From the NCBI GenBank assembly GCA_037833965.1, contig AP031351.1, positions 22,518,501 through 22,582,500 on the forward strand: a DNA stretch of 64,000 bases, in the 5' to 3' direction. The position numbers and the translations under genes are program-made. Within the stretch, counting starts at the first letter, position 1. The number at the start of each line of letters is the position of its first letter. Below are positions 1 to 13,269 of the stretch, piece by piece. This stretch comes from Marchantia polymorpha subsp. ruderalis. Lineage: Eukaryota > Streptophyta > Marchantiopsida > Marchantiales > Marchantiaceae. Below the pieces are notes generated by a model that ran no database searches, was not told where the DNA came from, and saw only the letters and a list, made by a program, of their open reading frames with translations.

Positions 1-2400
1 GGGATATTTATCATTTCTGTGGTTGGTTCCTCTATGCATACGTCTCTGGAAAATGATTTTCTCAGGTGGGGACACGACTGACTTTTCAACGTATGAAGTG
101 TGCGATTCAGTTGGCCCTCCACGACCACGACGAACTTTTCGAGCCCTCGTACTCATAGATGGTTGGCGATATGGTGCGAGTGATGCTCGGCCAATTCCTG
201 CACTTTTGCTGATCCTGCTGCGGGAGGGCAAAATACTCCAAACCCTGCGCCGAGCAGGCGGTAGAAGTCGTTTTACATGGCAACAGTCGCCATGGCTTCA
301 CATGTCTCAAGGCATGCATTCTTTCTCGGTCTAGGTCCTTCTCACGCCCGCTCGCCCTCGCCCTCGCGCAGCCCAATTGCCTGTTTGGCGTGCACCACCC
401 CGTCCGTCCTCCGGTACGTCCACTAGGGCGAGCTCTTTCTTGCCATCTATGGCTGTGTGGGCCATCTCTTGTCCCTGCGGCTAGTCTGCGGTTGTTGTCT
501 AGGCCTCACTGGACCAACGATACTACACCACATGCAATTTGTTCGTCGAAACGATTGACCAGTTGTCAGATGGCCAAGAGACATTCGATCCACTGGCAGC
601 GGAATCTGCACTTGTGTGTGGAACAGCACAATATATGTTGTTCTTTTGAAAGCTGCCACAACTTTATATTGCAATCGATGATAAGAACGACATGATGTGT
701 GGAGCAAGGGATCGAACATAACCATGTTGTTGATTGGGGTGAAGCCATGGCTCGGATGGCAGTCGAACAAGCCTTTTACGTGACAACACCGCTAGCTTCA
801 TTATCAGACACCTTCATGGATCATAGAATGCTTTTCGGAATCACCTCCATGTAAAGATCCGGAATAGAAAAGCCATAGCTCCCCTTCCCGTCCCCTAGCC
901 TCCCTCGCCCTCCCTCCCTCCCTCGGCCTTGCGTACCAGAAAAGTTACCTAAACGGATGTAGACTTTGGTTACGTTCTTATCAAAATGCCATCTCTTCTC
1001 TTGCATGTTCGTTTGATTTGATGGATTTGGTTCTCCCTAATCATGGTCCGTGTTTCTGTATTTTCTTTACCATCATTCCGGGTAGAAAAGTGTGGTGGGT
1101 GTCCTTGGAGAAAGTAAGCATTATCAATCACAAAACACACATCCCCAAAAGTTCATATCATCCAACCCATCTCAAAAGTCGTCTACGGTTTGCAGTCTGA
1201 CTGCCTGCCTGCCAGCCCGCCCGCCCGCCATCAATCTATTGATACAGCCCTTCAACCCTCCACTCAGAGAATGATCTCCGAAGACTTTCCATTGACTTCA
1301 AGATTTTCGAGTAAAACCCAGTCCTGCCAAGTGAATCATTGAGCCGAACGAGAACGTGATCTCCATGGCTAGAGAGAGATTAACGCTTCGAGGGCACCAA
1401 CACAGTAAGCAGTTCAGAGTTTCGATGGCGGTGATAGCTCATATGCGGCGCCCCAGAGGACTGTGCCTTGCTGCCACGATTTTTTTTAAAAGTTTTTCAC
1501 TAATTACACGAACGAACTTAGACGCATTATCCCTTCCCCCAGTCTTACGTTCCATGCATTCATTCCTTGGGGCACGTATCGCTCGAGCACATCACAGTGG
1601 ACTTCGTCTGTCGAATCTCGGCCGTCTGCGCTCTGGAGTCTGGACATGAAGCCGGTTCCTGGAGTCGAATTACAGTCAACAGACAGGTCGGCGAAACTCC
1701 GACGATAAAGTCCGGTCTCGCCACTGCACTGCACCCGGCATACAATACGCTCTCGTTCGGTCGGACATTCCGATGAGACCACAAACACACACACGCCTTG
1801 GGTGTCCGGTTGGGGCCGAACCGAACCAGAGTTCGAGAACCGAGATGACATGAGATCGACCTGCACTCCCCTCCCCTTTTGGGATCATTTTACGGGTCTC
1901 CGTGCCCCGAATTTGACTGCTGCGCTTCCCTTCCCTCCCCTGCTCCACCCCCACCTGATCGAACCCTCAGCCCCAGCGTTCTGATTCAAAGCCGGCCGAT
2001 TTTCCGGTTTTTTATTCCGGGGCCACTGTCACGGAGTCCCGCACGCAAGCGGCCATCGCCAGATTTTCGTCGAGGCTGGATGCGGGCATGAACGAACCCA
2101 ATAGGCTGCGGGGCTATTGGAGTGGGAGGCGGAGTGTGCTGATTCTTATATTCTCGACATGGACTCCTGCTACAATTCAAATTTGGTTCCGTTGCGGTAT
2201 CTTGGACGCGTCTCATGGGCCAACGGCATGAGCCTGCGACCTGACCACCCACCCCACCATTTCATTAATCCGAGCTTTATCACCACGGGCTCATGTCGAG
2301 TATGTGACGAGAGAGTGGGTCAACTCGACTACGGACTTCTTCCCTAATAGTTGGGCCGACTTTTTTTGAAATCGGATTCGCAAGATTTTTCAGTATACAG
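1..2400. other. Moderately GC-rich stretch without a supported gene
   Basis: Several short open frames overlap on both strands, but none shows a recognisable domain, a run of splice-linked exons or a family signature. Composition resembles the gene-flanking DNA elsewhere in the window (for example 17.6-19.4 kb) rather than the AT-rich repeats that follow. A pyrimidine-rich tract lies at about 895-925. It may be promoter or untranslated sequence of a gene beyond the left edge; that is inference only. Confidence 0.4.
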
Positions 2401-3761
2401 TGCCGCTCGTCGCTTTTTTCTCGAATCTCCCTTTCGGAGAACTCTCCCTTCGGAGTTCCTACCGCACACGTGTGAAAAGTACACACACGGTCAAGAATCC
2501 ATCCAACGTCAGGGCCATATCAGCCCCTTGCTTTTTTTTATTTATTTATTCATCTATTTACCATTGGTTCTATGTATTTTCTATACTCCTTATGTTAGAG
2601 CGTTTCAGAACTGGACGTCGAGGAGTTCTCAGCCGCATCTCTTTATACATCTCTGCTATGTTACTCTGGTCTGGAAATATTTCCAATGTCACTTTGGGTT
2701 CTTATCAGCATACGTAGGGTTTAAAATCCGCCAAAAGTAACGAGGGATAGAATATGCGTATTCTTTCCTCGAATTTCCTCGTGGAAATCTGAATTTTTCA
2801 CGTGTTTATTCAGAAATAAGTAAGCGGCTCATGTTGTGTACAGTGTCATTGTAGAGATTGATCCTCCAACAACACTGATCCTAGTCTTATGTCCAGCATA
2901 AATACATCCTTAACAAGGTTTCTTAACTCTTGCGGTCACATGGCTTTTCAGGAGACATAACCGGTTATGCAATCTCCAAACTCCACTCACTTTGAGTGAA
3001 TGTCCAAACTAGTTTGCAACAAAGACAATCAGATTAAAACTTTTGGCTTAGTAATATAGTCAGCTGCTAGAAAAATCACCATAATAATTAACTTTTGTGA
3101 TAGCAGGAGACCAAAGGCTACATATTCCTTGCCGACTATGAAGATTCACTCAACACACATCTTACCTCTTGATCGTCATCTAACGTATTTTCACCGTCTT
3201 TCATTTCTCTGTTTTCAAAAATCATCAATTCTTTCTATTTTTTTCCAAAAATTGACAATACATAATAACGAATTGACGAAATTCAAAAACCTATAACTTA
3301 CAACAAAATTTAGTACTCAATATTATATTCTTTGCAAAAATTTTAAAAAAATTTGTTTCGTGAAAATATGTTCTTTAAAATGAATAAAAAACGAGGGAAT
3401 GGAATAAAAATATGGACAAAATTTATGGATATAATCAAAATACGAATGATGAATACAAATACATATTGAAACTACATCTTATTACAAATCTAAAACTATA
3501 ATAAATCCTACTTCTTGATGATATTCAAATAAAAAGAAATCAATTCAAAAGTAAAAATTTTAAATTTGAAATAGAGAATAAGTAATAATTTTTTTCAAAC
3601 CAATTTTTTTTACCAAATAAATTTTGACTTGTAGCACTCAAAAATTAGAAAAGTAGAGTTACAATTCCATCACATATTAATCTTTGCACAACACACTACA
3701 ATTATTACTATTATTATTAAATTTTAATCAATTTATATCAAAGTGTCTATATATATATATA
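2400..3761. other. AT-rich intergenic DNA
   Basis: Composition drops sharply in GC after about 2,700. Only homopolymer-like A/T runs, a TTTA-type simple stretch near 2,537-2,560 and a short TA run (about 3,748-3,760) beside the copia terminus are seen. No coding signal is recognised. Confidence 0.5.
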
Positions 3762-3985
3762 GACCCAAACATCCAGATCGATCAGCAAGCACGACAGTTA
3801 CAACACCAAGACACAACGTGGTTCATCTTCCACAGGTTACGTCCACGGGCAAGAGTAGAAACTTCACTAAAGCTTTGATGTATACACGGCCTCCACAATC
3901 AAGCGCCCCTCCTTACTATTCACTCTCTCAGTGCTATCCTGAATTGTACGCAGAGAAAGTCTCCTTCTCATCTTCCTAACTGCAT
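3762..3985 (-). repeat. 3' LTR of copia element 1, truncated
   Basis: This copy matches 8,622-8,838 closely, sharing for example the run from AGACCCA through the TGTATACA stretch near 3,880. Similarity stops at about 3,978-3,985, where sequence changes directly to reverse transcriptase coding DNA. The outer end lies against a TA run, so the exact terminus is uncertain. Confidence 0.85.
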
Positions 3986-6760
3986 ATGTTATATTAAGTC
4001 TAGTGCGTACCATAAGATACATAATGCTACCAACTGCACTTTCATAAGAAATAGAAGACATCAATACTTTAGCAGTTGCATCAGTTGGACATAAAGCTGC
4101 CGAAAGCTTAAAGTGTGCAGCTAATGGAGTACTTACAGCTTTAGCATTTGACATGTTAAACCTAGCAAGTACTTTCTCTACATACCGCGTCTATGTCAAC
4201 CAAAGTTTGCTTGATGACTCGTCCCTGTGGATCTCCATGCCTAGTATACGCTTAGCAAGACCTAAGTCTTTCATATTAAACTCAAAACTGAGCTCGACTT
4301 TGAGTTTAATAATCTCAGATTTATTCTTAGCTGCAATAAACATATCATCTACATACAACACGAGTAATATCAAGCCAAAACTTGTGTTGCTAACATCCTT
4401 CAGTACACACAAGGGTCATATGCACTTCGTTGCGTATGCATGAACTCATCAAAACGTTTAATCCATTGTCGGGGACTTTGCTTAAGTCCATACAAGGATT
4501 TAAGCAAACGACAAATCAAACGTTCCTTTACTCTCTTCAAAAAACACTCAAGTTCTCTCATGTAAATCACTTCGTCCAACGTTCCATGTAAAAAGACTGT
4601 AACAACGTCCATCTTGTCGAGGAATAAACCAAATAATGTGTCAAGTGCACACAACAATCATATAGTTGAAAACTTAACAACTGGTGAAAAAACCTCTGTG
4701 TAGTCGATGTCCTTCCGCTGTTCAAAGCTATTGGCCACCAATTTTGCCTTGAAGTTTTTCTCAACTGCATCAATGAATTCATCCTTCACCGTGTAGATCC
4801 ACTTGCAATATATAGCTCGTGTTCCATTGGGCAACTCCGCAAGTTTCCAAGTCTCATAGTTATGAAGTGATTTCATCTCTTTTCGTGTTGTTGCATTTCA
4901 ATCAAGCTTCTCCGAGACTAATTGAGATTCAGTATAAAAGGACGAACTTCCATTCTCCGCGATCAACGCTTCTCTTAAGTCATCAACAAGTAGATACTCG
5001 TCCCTAATAGCATGTTCTGTAGGAAATCAAGTACCATACCTTTTGGGCGCACGATTAACACTTGTTGATCTTGCAGTTGAAGACTCTAGTTGATCATTGT
5101 GTGCTGGTTCAGGTGGTGGCTCACCAACAATGTGTTGCTCCTCATAAACCTCTTCAAGAGCAAAATCTTTCTGATTTGCCTCGCCCGTGGAGCACCTCCT
5201 TGTCGCCCATCATGAGAAATTTCATGATAAATCTCCCCCTCAATGATGTTTGGGGAAGATAAATAGCCTTGGTTAGTTGCAAGATCAACAATCTCCCCCT
5301 CTTTCGATGATTTGGACTCATTGAAAGAAACATCTCTACTAACAATAAGTTTACAACCTACCGGATCCCAAAGCTGGTATACTTTGACATCACATTGATA
5401 ACCAAGAAAAATACACTTGGTTGCCTTGGGATCGAGCTTAAAGCTCGATTTCCTAGGAACGTGTGCGTAACCATCACATCCAAACACTCTAAAATAAGAA
5501 TAATCACCATTCTGTTTATGCCACATTTCAATCGGAGTCTTGTAACTTATTGCACTACAAGGAAACAAGTTTACCAAATAAGCCGTAGTATTGATGACTT
5601 AAGACCAAAAAATCATGTGGTAAACTAGCATGGCTCAACATACTCAGTGATCTATCCAACAGTGTCTGATTGAGCCTCTCTAACACGCCATTTTGTTGTG
5701 CAGTATAAACATTGGTGAAGTGATGAGTAATCCCTTTTTTTTCATAGAACGCGTCAAACTTCTGGGACATGTACTTTCCACCTTTGTCCGATCACAAGAA
5801 CTTCACTTTCTCTCCTTCTAAGTCCCAACTTGGGCTTTCCACTTCTTAAAAATGACAAAGACTTCATACTTTTGTGGAAGAAAATAGATACACACATAAC
5901 TTCTTTGCCTTTACGGGTACTCTGGCCAGAAATGGCTTTACCGCGCACGAGACCCCCGCTCCCCGCGCAATAAACGTAACATAGTACTCCTTCCCAAAAT
6001 GTGAGGCAAGAGGAGAAGGACCCCACACATCAGAATGAACATACTCAAAAACTGTATTTAAACTATGAACGTCAGTTCCAAAAGCACATAGAGTGTGCAA
6101 TCCAAATGCAAAATACTCACAGAATTCAAGCTTGCAAGACCTTAAGCTAGATAATAAATTCTTTTTGTGTAAAATATTTATACCTTTTTCACTCATGTGG
6201 CCAAGATGAGCATGCCACAATCTGATCTCATACTGCAATGACGTCGTTGCATTGGCCTCATCGAGAATTGGAGATCCTTCCAATATGTATAGATTCTTCC
6301 GCTTGTAAGCTTTTATTATCACGGTGGAACTTCTATCAACCATGAAAATTCCATCAACAGCTTTCCAATGAAAACCTCTCATGTCAACTTCCCCGAGTGA
6401 AATTAAATTCTTACGCATACTGGAAATGTGTCTAATATTTGTCAATGTTAGAGTATTCCATTCAAACATTTGAATCCGAATGGATCCAATATCCTCGATC
6501 TTACAGGAATGATCATTTCCTATTAACATTGAATCTTGAGATATAGCGTAAGTTGTAAGCAAAAAACACATGTGATAAGAGCAAGCGGAGTCCAAAATGC
6601 ATTTATCTTCCAGGTGAGCGAAGAGTTTCACAAGACATAGCCTTCATCATTATTGGTCACAACATTTGCAGAAGTACAAACATATTCCTCTCTCTTCTCC
6701 TTCGACTTACTACGACAATACTTTTTCATATGGCCCAGCTTGCCACACTTCTAACCCTTC
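3985..6760 (-). pseudogene. Broken copia pol: zinc knuckle, protease, integrase, reverse transcriptase
   Basis: Reading leftwards on the minus strand: a zinc-knuckle remnant near 6,720-6,760 (CGKLGHMKKYC; a stop stands where the first cysteine is expected); a protease site ILDSACSYHM near 6,600; a GAG-pre-integrase region with LWHAHLGHM and a CxxC-type pair; integrase pieces with HSDVWG near 6,040, SDKGGKY near 5,785 and NGVLERLNQTL near 5,690; then reverse transcriptase blocks including KWIYTVKDE, SLYGLKQSPRQW and the catalytic YVDDM near 4,360. The last block ends in a GSIMYLMVRTR-like motif. Several frame changes and stops interrupt the order. RNase H is absent. Assignment to copia rests on domain order and motifs. 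Confidence 0.9.
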
Positions 6761-7158
6761 ATCTCCTTCTTGTTATCTTCCCTTGACTTGGATCAATTTT
6801 GCGACTTGCTAACGCTAGTAGATCGCTTCTCCAATCTTCCACGAATGACATAGAGAGAAGTAGAAGAAGAAGAAGGTGTTGAAGAAGAAACCAACTTTTG
6901 TTGGATGTCGTCCGTCAACAATGTAGTTACTACCTCGTTGTATGTGATGCTCTCTTTATCTCAATGAAGCAACACACGAGGTAGAGTGTGATATGAGGCT
7001 GACAAGGAACTTAAAAGCTGCAATGTTTTTTTCTCATCACTCAAATCCTCACATAGATTCAAAAGATCCACCAACAAATCATTGGAAACATCAATATGGT
7101 CTTAGATCTTTGTACCTTCCACCATTTTGAAACTCATTTGCTTTAACGATGTGAAATG

Positions 7159-7611
7159 CTAATTTGACAACTCTTTCATATGATACTTTGTTTGAAGCGC
7201 TTGAAACATAGCTGTCACAATCTCCAACTCCTCTTGTTTCAACACATTTGGCTTCAAGTAGAGAGTCACAACACTCAATGCTTGATCTTGAATCTCATTC
7301 CATTCCTCGTCATCAACATTCAGTGGTTTAGGTTTGAGAACCTTCTCCAAGCCCATTGCCTTGATCACATTCTTGACTTGCCGTTTCCATAAGAGATAGT
7401 CGGTACAGCCATCAAAACGTTCAACTTCAAAACTCAATACACCAACCTTAGATAGCGCCATAGGTTTGATTGGCCGATGACGTTCCGGAATGACTTCAAC
7501 ATGATCCTTAAAGAGAAAGCTTGACTCCTCACTTTTGTCGTCTGAATGCAGAGTTCCAGCACCTTCAGTAAAAATTGGAACAATCTTCACTCCTTGCTCC
7601 AAGCTACTCAT
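7159..7611 (-). pseudogene. Copia gag (UBN2/DUF4219-like) remnant
   Basis: A 150-residue open frame on the minus strand starts at 7,611. It holds the gag hallmark FDGCTDYLLWKRQVKNV at about residues 64-80, followed by a weakly conserved helical region rich in Leu and Glu. It lies between the PBS-like site and pol, as gag should. The frame ends before the zinc knuckle, so the protein is shorter than a normal copia gag, and 7,000-7,158 continues the family in a shifted or stopped frame. Confidence 0.8.
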
Positions 7612-8602
7612 GCCGAGAAAACGCTCACCGTGTTAACCATTCTCAACACTTAGTCCAAAAAAACGTCAAAAAATGAAAGTTCTCAGAATTGAAATTTGAG
7701 ATCACTCGCGCATATTTCACAAGTCAAAAAAATGGAATGTGAAAACGGTTTGTCAAAATCAACTCAAAATAAAAAATTATTAACTTCCAAGTTTAAGGGG
7801 GGTAAAAACTTAAATCTTGACCCCCCAAGGGAATCTTTCATATCAAAAATTTATGCAAAGTCTATTTCTAAAACCGTCTTTTTGACTACGTGCTCAACTA
7901 GCTTGAAAACCACCCTGTAACATTAGAGCTCAAACGGATATCATTTGCATACCCTAATCCACCAAAAATGCCAAAAATCAACTCTATGTTTCATTCCTTT
8001 GTGATAGAATTCCTCAGAGTATGCATGTGCTGCTTACTTTCATGGTGCACCTTAGTTTGACGTTTCGTCTTCCGATCCAACTATTTTGGATCCTCTTCTG
8101 ACCCAACTATTTTATAATCACCTTCAACAATCTTGGAGCACACTCACAAGAGAAAATTTTGAATTTTGTCACTCCAAAATTGAGACACTATGAATTCACA
8201 GTAATATGGATTAATTTAAATCTTCAAACACTCATAACTTCGCGACCTTACATTGGAACTTGTTCCATTTAGGTCAAACTTATCGTCTCAAAGAGTACAT
8301 CAAGTCTATCTCTAAAGATTTGGAAAATTTGATAACTAAAAATTCAGATTTTGGAAAAACAAAGCAGTTTCTCTCACAGTAGATTGTAAGAGAACTTTTT
8401 GCTTCAATTTAAAAAAATAATATTATAATCATTCGATGAAACTTTCTACTTCTTTCATCAAAGTGAAATTAGTGACTCTCTTTACTCTTCTATAGAGAAT
8501 TAACCAACTATTATTCAAATTGCGAGTAGTATTTTTAACAGCGCTTCCGCGCCTCCCTGCTCTCCAAAAACTGTGGAATTCAGAAATCCACGTGCAATGA
8601 AC
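7612..8602 (-). other. Untranslated leader of copia element 1
   Basis: About 1 kb of AT-rich sequence lies between the PBS-like site and gag, with no coding signal. A leader this long is unusual for copia and may include decayed or inserted DNA. Confidence 0.5.
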
Positions 8603-8618
8603 GAGCTTTGATATCAAT
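8603..8618 (-). other. Primer-binding-site-like stretch
   Basis: On the minus strand the sequence directly inside the right LTR reads ATTGATATCAAAGCTC. It resembles the initiator Met-tRNA complement (TGGTATCAGAGC) used by plant copia elements, with a few changes. Its position fixes the element as minus-strand and the right repeat as the 5' LTR. Confidence 0.7.
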
Positions 8619-8945
8619 TGAAAGACCCACACATCCAAATTGATCAGCACAAACGACAGTCATAACACCGAGACACAACGTGGTTCAACTTCCACAGGCT
8701 GCATCCACGGGCAAAAGTAGAAACTTCACTAAAGCTTCGATGTATACATGGCCTCCATAGTCAAGTGCCACTCTTCACTACTCACTCTCTTAGTGCTATC
8801 CTGAACTGTATGCAGAGATAGTCTACTTCTCTCTTCTATACAAGAAAAGATAAGGCAATACTACATAATCTAACCAAACCACAGTTAACTTCCTAACTAT
8901 GATAACCACTAACTAGAGTTAATCCAAGATAGAGTTAACCTAACA
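8619..8945 (-). repeat. 5' LTR of copia element 1
   Basis: This 327-bp repeat begins TGTTAGG and ends TTTCA on the minus strand. It shares about 220 bp with the left copy at 3,762-3,985. The intervening differences are scattered substitutions, which suggests an old insertion. Confidence 0.8.
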
Positions 8946-11900
8946 ATACACACATATATATTAAAAATATAATTCATTTTAATTTTCTAATTATGAATTG
9001 AAAATTTTCATATTTGAATTTAATTTAAAATTTTAAAAATTATTTTAAAGCAAAAAATCTTAAGAATTTTATTCCAAAAAATATCATGAATTTATTAAAT
9101 TAGAGTTTTAATAGCGGTCTTCAAATTCTAAGATGAACTTTGTACTTTAAAAAAATATTGAAATGTAAAATTTTTTTTTGATAATTTTGAATTCAATAAC
9201 ACTTCTAATAGGATAAATCAAATAAATTATTAAAAATTTTCTCAAAAATATTTAAAAATAGTTCAAATGCACATATTATTATATATGAAAATATGTTTGA
9301 ATGTATATACAAATTATCATAATGCAATAATCAAAATCTCTAATTTTATCATTAACTAATTCAAAAATGTACATAAACTTTATATTTTACAATAAAATTA
9401 GTTTAATTTTTGCTATAGTACATGAGTAAAAAAATTGAAAACCATAAATGATAATTACGCATGAGAATTCAACATCCAATCATTCAATAAATCATTAATG
9501 ACATAATATTACATACATATATGTATTTTGATTTAATTCATTTTAATTTAATACTAATTATTTATCATCATATAAAGGAATTATCAAATACTCCGTGACA
9601 CATAGTTACAATATTGTTGCATATGAACATATTATTTGATTTATAGCATACTCTGCTAGAGTTGAAAATTTTTCCAATATTGAAATGAGTGCACACACAA
9701 ATTGTAGTTTAACATATTTTGCTAGAGTTGAGAAATATTTGTTGAATCTCTAGCCATCAAACTAGTTTTGAATATACATTTTTGTCATAAGTAGAATTTT
9801 ACTTCAACTTGTACATTCATTTGTTATAAATCTTATTTGATTTCTTGAAAGCTTAACTAATTATAGATCTTGTTCATTTAGTAGCGACTACATCTCATGC
9901 TTCATCACACTATTGCATTCAAGCTTATTAGCAAATATTTGAATTAATTACAATAAAAAGATTCCTTTTCTTCTAAATTCAAAGTGATGCTATCACTATC
10001 ATTGAATCCAATATCATGATCTTCAAGTAAAAATGAATCATCTATTGTTTTATGACATATCTATGAATTTGATTTGATGATTACTTGGTAGATAATTCTG
10101 ATTGATGTTTAAAGTCTAGTGCAAATACTTGAAACTTAATAATACTTGAAATAAATAATCAGCTTCATCAATTGCTACTTTTCATGAATTTACTCCATTT
10201 GTATTCAAACTTATACTTGTGTCACATCATTGAATCCATAACAATTAATTTTTCGTTAAACAATATCTACACATTGAAATTTACCTTGTTAGTACGGAGG
10301 ATTCAAAAATCTGTCTACTCTTTTCAATTAATCTGAATTTACCTATCAAAATACCTCTATTGATAATAACTTTATACACGGCTAGATTGTATGACCTATA
10401 ACCTTTCATATAATTACATATATTAAAATATCACTTTTTGGATGTAAACTTCGGCTTAATCTTATTTTATTTATGTATGAAAGAATAAGCCATACAAAGA
10501 AAAATTTAAAGCAACTAAGATCAATTATACGTTGGTGACTCAATCCAAAATGCCTCAAAAGATTAATTAAACTAGAAGTGAAAAGATTTCTGATACATTA
10601 CGTATTGACATTTTCATCTGAAATTTCATATGATAATTAGATTGGCTAAACATAATGTGCATCTTCTTTGACACTTATTCCATTGAGAATCTTAGAAATA
10701 AAGTTATGTTGTGACATGTAACACTTAGTGAGATGACAAATAATCTACTTTTTCCATTAACTTTGAAACTACTCAAAAGTTTGATTCTCTACATTCTCCA
10801 ATTTTCCAACTTTTATGTTTTTAGTCCTAGAATTTTTTAACTTTTGAGATTGTAAAGATCTTAGACTTTTGTGTGAAAATATAAATTCACACAATTTTTA
10901 AATCATCTTTCATAAAAAGTTAATAGTAAAATTTTCTAGAGAAGTAGTCTTTTTGAAAGTATGTCTACATGTCACTATGTACATATTCATGTCACTTATT
11001 GAAATAGTGAGTTCCAACATCAAATTCTCTTTTATGATGTTTGCTCATAACACAATGTTCACAAAGCTCTAAGTCAGCCTTATTCATGCAAAGTGAGAAA
11101 GTCCTATTACAAATAATATTAAATAATATTGTTTTAATATTATTCATATGTTATATTCTAGAAACCATACATGATTCATCTCAATTCAAGATAGAGTGTA
11201 GTTGACTTTATCATAGATCATAATGAACTCTAGCTTTGAAAAAAATTATGTGTTTCATTTTGTTGTGTAAAATCTATAATTATACATGTTATAATTAAAA
11301 AAATCTCACTTTGTATGATGATCATATTTGTTATGTAATGATAGACTAACAAATCATGATTACTTTTATCTACATTAATCTGAACTAGGTTAATTCCTAA
11401 CCTGTTTTTTCAATTTATTCAAATTACAACTCAAATAGATTAAATATACATTATGTAAAATTAATTTCTAATAATGATAAGAAATATGTAATGTAATACA
11501 TTTTATGATAAATGATATATAATCAAATGATTTCATTTATTAATATATGTAAAAATTTGGAACGAAGAATTAAAAAGAATGATGTTCTTTAATATTAAAC
11601 AATTGAACATCAATTGAAATTTGTGGTAAATTAATATCTTGATATTATACCATAAATCAAAAATCAGATTTTTTTTTAAAAATTCCACTACTCATGATTG
11701 ATAGATTCATTGAATAAGATAATCAAAAAAAGTATTATAGAATGAAAATACAATATTTTAAGTAATTTTTCTTTAATATTATGTATAAACACTTTGCAGA
11801 AGATAAAAAATCTATTAAAACTTAGTTTTTTTCAATCAAATCAGTGACTTAAAAAAAATTATAATAAAAAGGTTATAAAAGTATATTTATCTTTTTATTG

Positions 11901-13269
11901 AAACATAAAATAAACTTACATTATAAGAATTACTCGATACAAATTTACTTTATATATTATGTTAAAATATTAGTAACCATAACATGTTTGTTTGTAGATC
12001 TATGATTTTATGCCTGAAATTATTTTAATAATGATAAATTTCACACAATGTGTATTTTCAAATCTAATTGCAATTATAATCTATACTATAAAAATAAGTC
12101 ACTCAACAACTTAAAATGAATAAAAGAAATTTCAAATATGAAAAATATAACGATAAAGAATGAATACTGAAGACTTCAATTTCCTATGCTTGAAATATAA
12201 GTTCTTGCTTTAGCCATTCAAATGTTTTTTTTATCATTAAATCACAAATTTACATCTTAATCTATTTTAGATTCAGTCTAACGTCTATCAATTATAGTTT
12301 ATTTATGTCTATAAGCTCATTAATATTTGCAAAAACAATGATGCAAATTTTATTGTTTTAGTATTTATTGACGTAAATGCCACTAAGTTGTTGCAATATA
12401 ATTTTTTATTATGTTAAATGATTGATAAAATTTATTTGTATATTTAAAATTGAATTTTTTAAATATTCATGAAAATTTATAATAATAATTATTATTACAT
12501 GTTATCATGAAAATCATGTATTGTATTGAAACAAATTGTTAAGAATTTCAACGGACTTTAATTAAAAATTAAAACTCTGAAAAAATTTCGTTAAAAGAAA
12601 AGAATATAAATATATATAAAAAAATAATAGAGTTTATAATCTATATGCAAAATTTGAGATTTTGCACAATGATGTCTCATCTAGATGATTTTTTGGAGAC
12701 ATTTTATGACACAATGAATCCCATCATCACAAACTGCACATGACAATCTATACTACTTAATAGATTTAAAATATTTGTTGACAAAACCAACTCTCACAGA
12801 AAATAATTTTGAAAATTTCTTGAAAATATATTTTATAATTTTTTATATATATCACTATAGATTTATCATATATTTTATGGAATTTAAAACAAAATTGATA
12901 TTTACAAAAATTAATCTTGATACATATTACTAATTTGCATAAAAAATAATTTCATGGCAACATATTTTTGACATGCCTATATCTCTTTTTAACTACCTAG
13001 TTCCAAAATGAAGATTGCAACTTGAGATTAGTATTGTGAAAATTGTTTGATTCTTAATATTTTTGAACAATCAATATTCTATCACTTCATCAAATTAGTT
13101 TGTATTCAAATCAAGTTGTTTTGATCAAAAATATACAAAAGAGTATGATAAAAAGAAACAATTTTCTGGTTTGAAAACTAAGATTATTGGAGATAAAATA
13201 TTGACATTCATCCATATTTTTCATAAAGAATAAATATTTTATCCAACAAACACATGGTAAACTTTGATT
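8946..13269. other. Very AT-rich repeat desert
   Basis: About 4.3 kb of strongly AT-rich DNA with no open frame of note, no recognisable domain and no clear repeat boundary. It is probably decayed transposon DNA; that is inference. Confidence 0.5.

Larger units (their letters stand above)
3762..8945 (-). mobile_element. Degenerate Ty1/copia LTR retrotransposon, minus strand
   Basis: Two direct repeats (3,762-about 3,985 and 8,619-8,945) flank gag and pol remnants that read on the minus strand in the copia order gag, protease, integrase, reverse transcriptase. A primer-binding-site-like stretch lies just inside the right-hand (5') LTR. The right LTR is bounded by TG and CA ends. The left LTR lacks its inner roughly 100 bp and abuts reverse transcriptase sequence directly, so the RNase H part is missing. 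Frameshifts and stops split the coding part into about ten pieces, so the copy cannot be autonomous. A clean target-site duplication could not be read because both flanks are AT repeats. Confidence 0.9.

Noticed and set aside
7180..7392. Plus-strand frame over the gag region
   Set aside because: It is a shadow of the minus-strand copia gag frame.
8946..13269. Possible CRISPR-like or satellite array in the AT-rich desert
   Set aside because: Short AT phrases recur irregularly; there is no constant repeat unit or spacer length.
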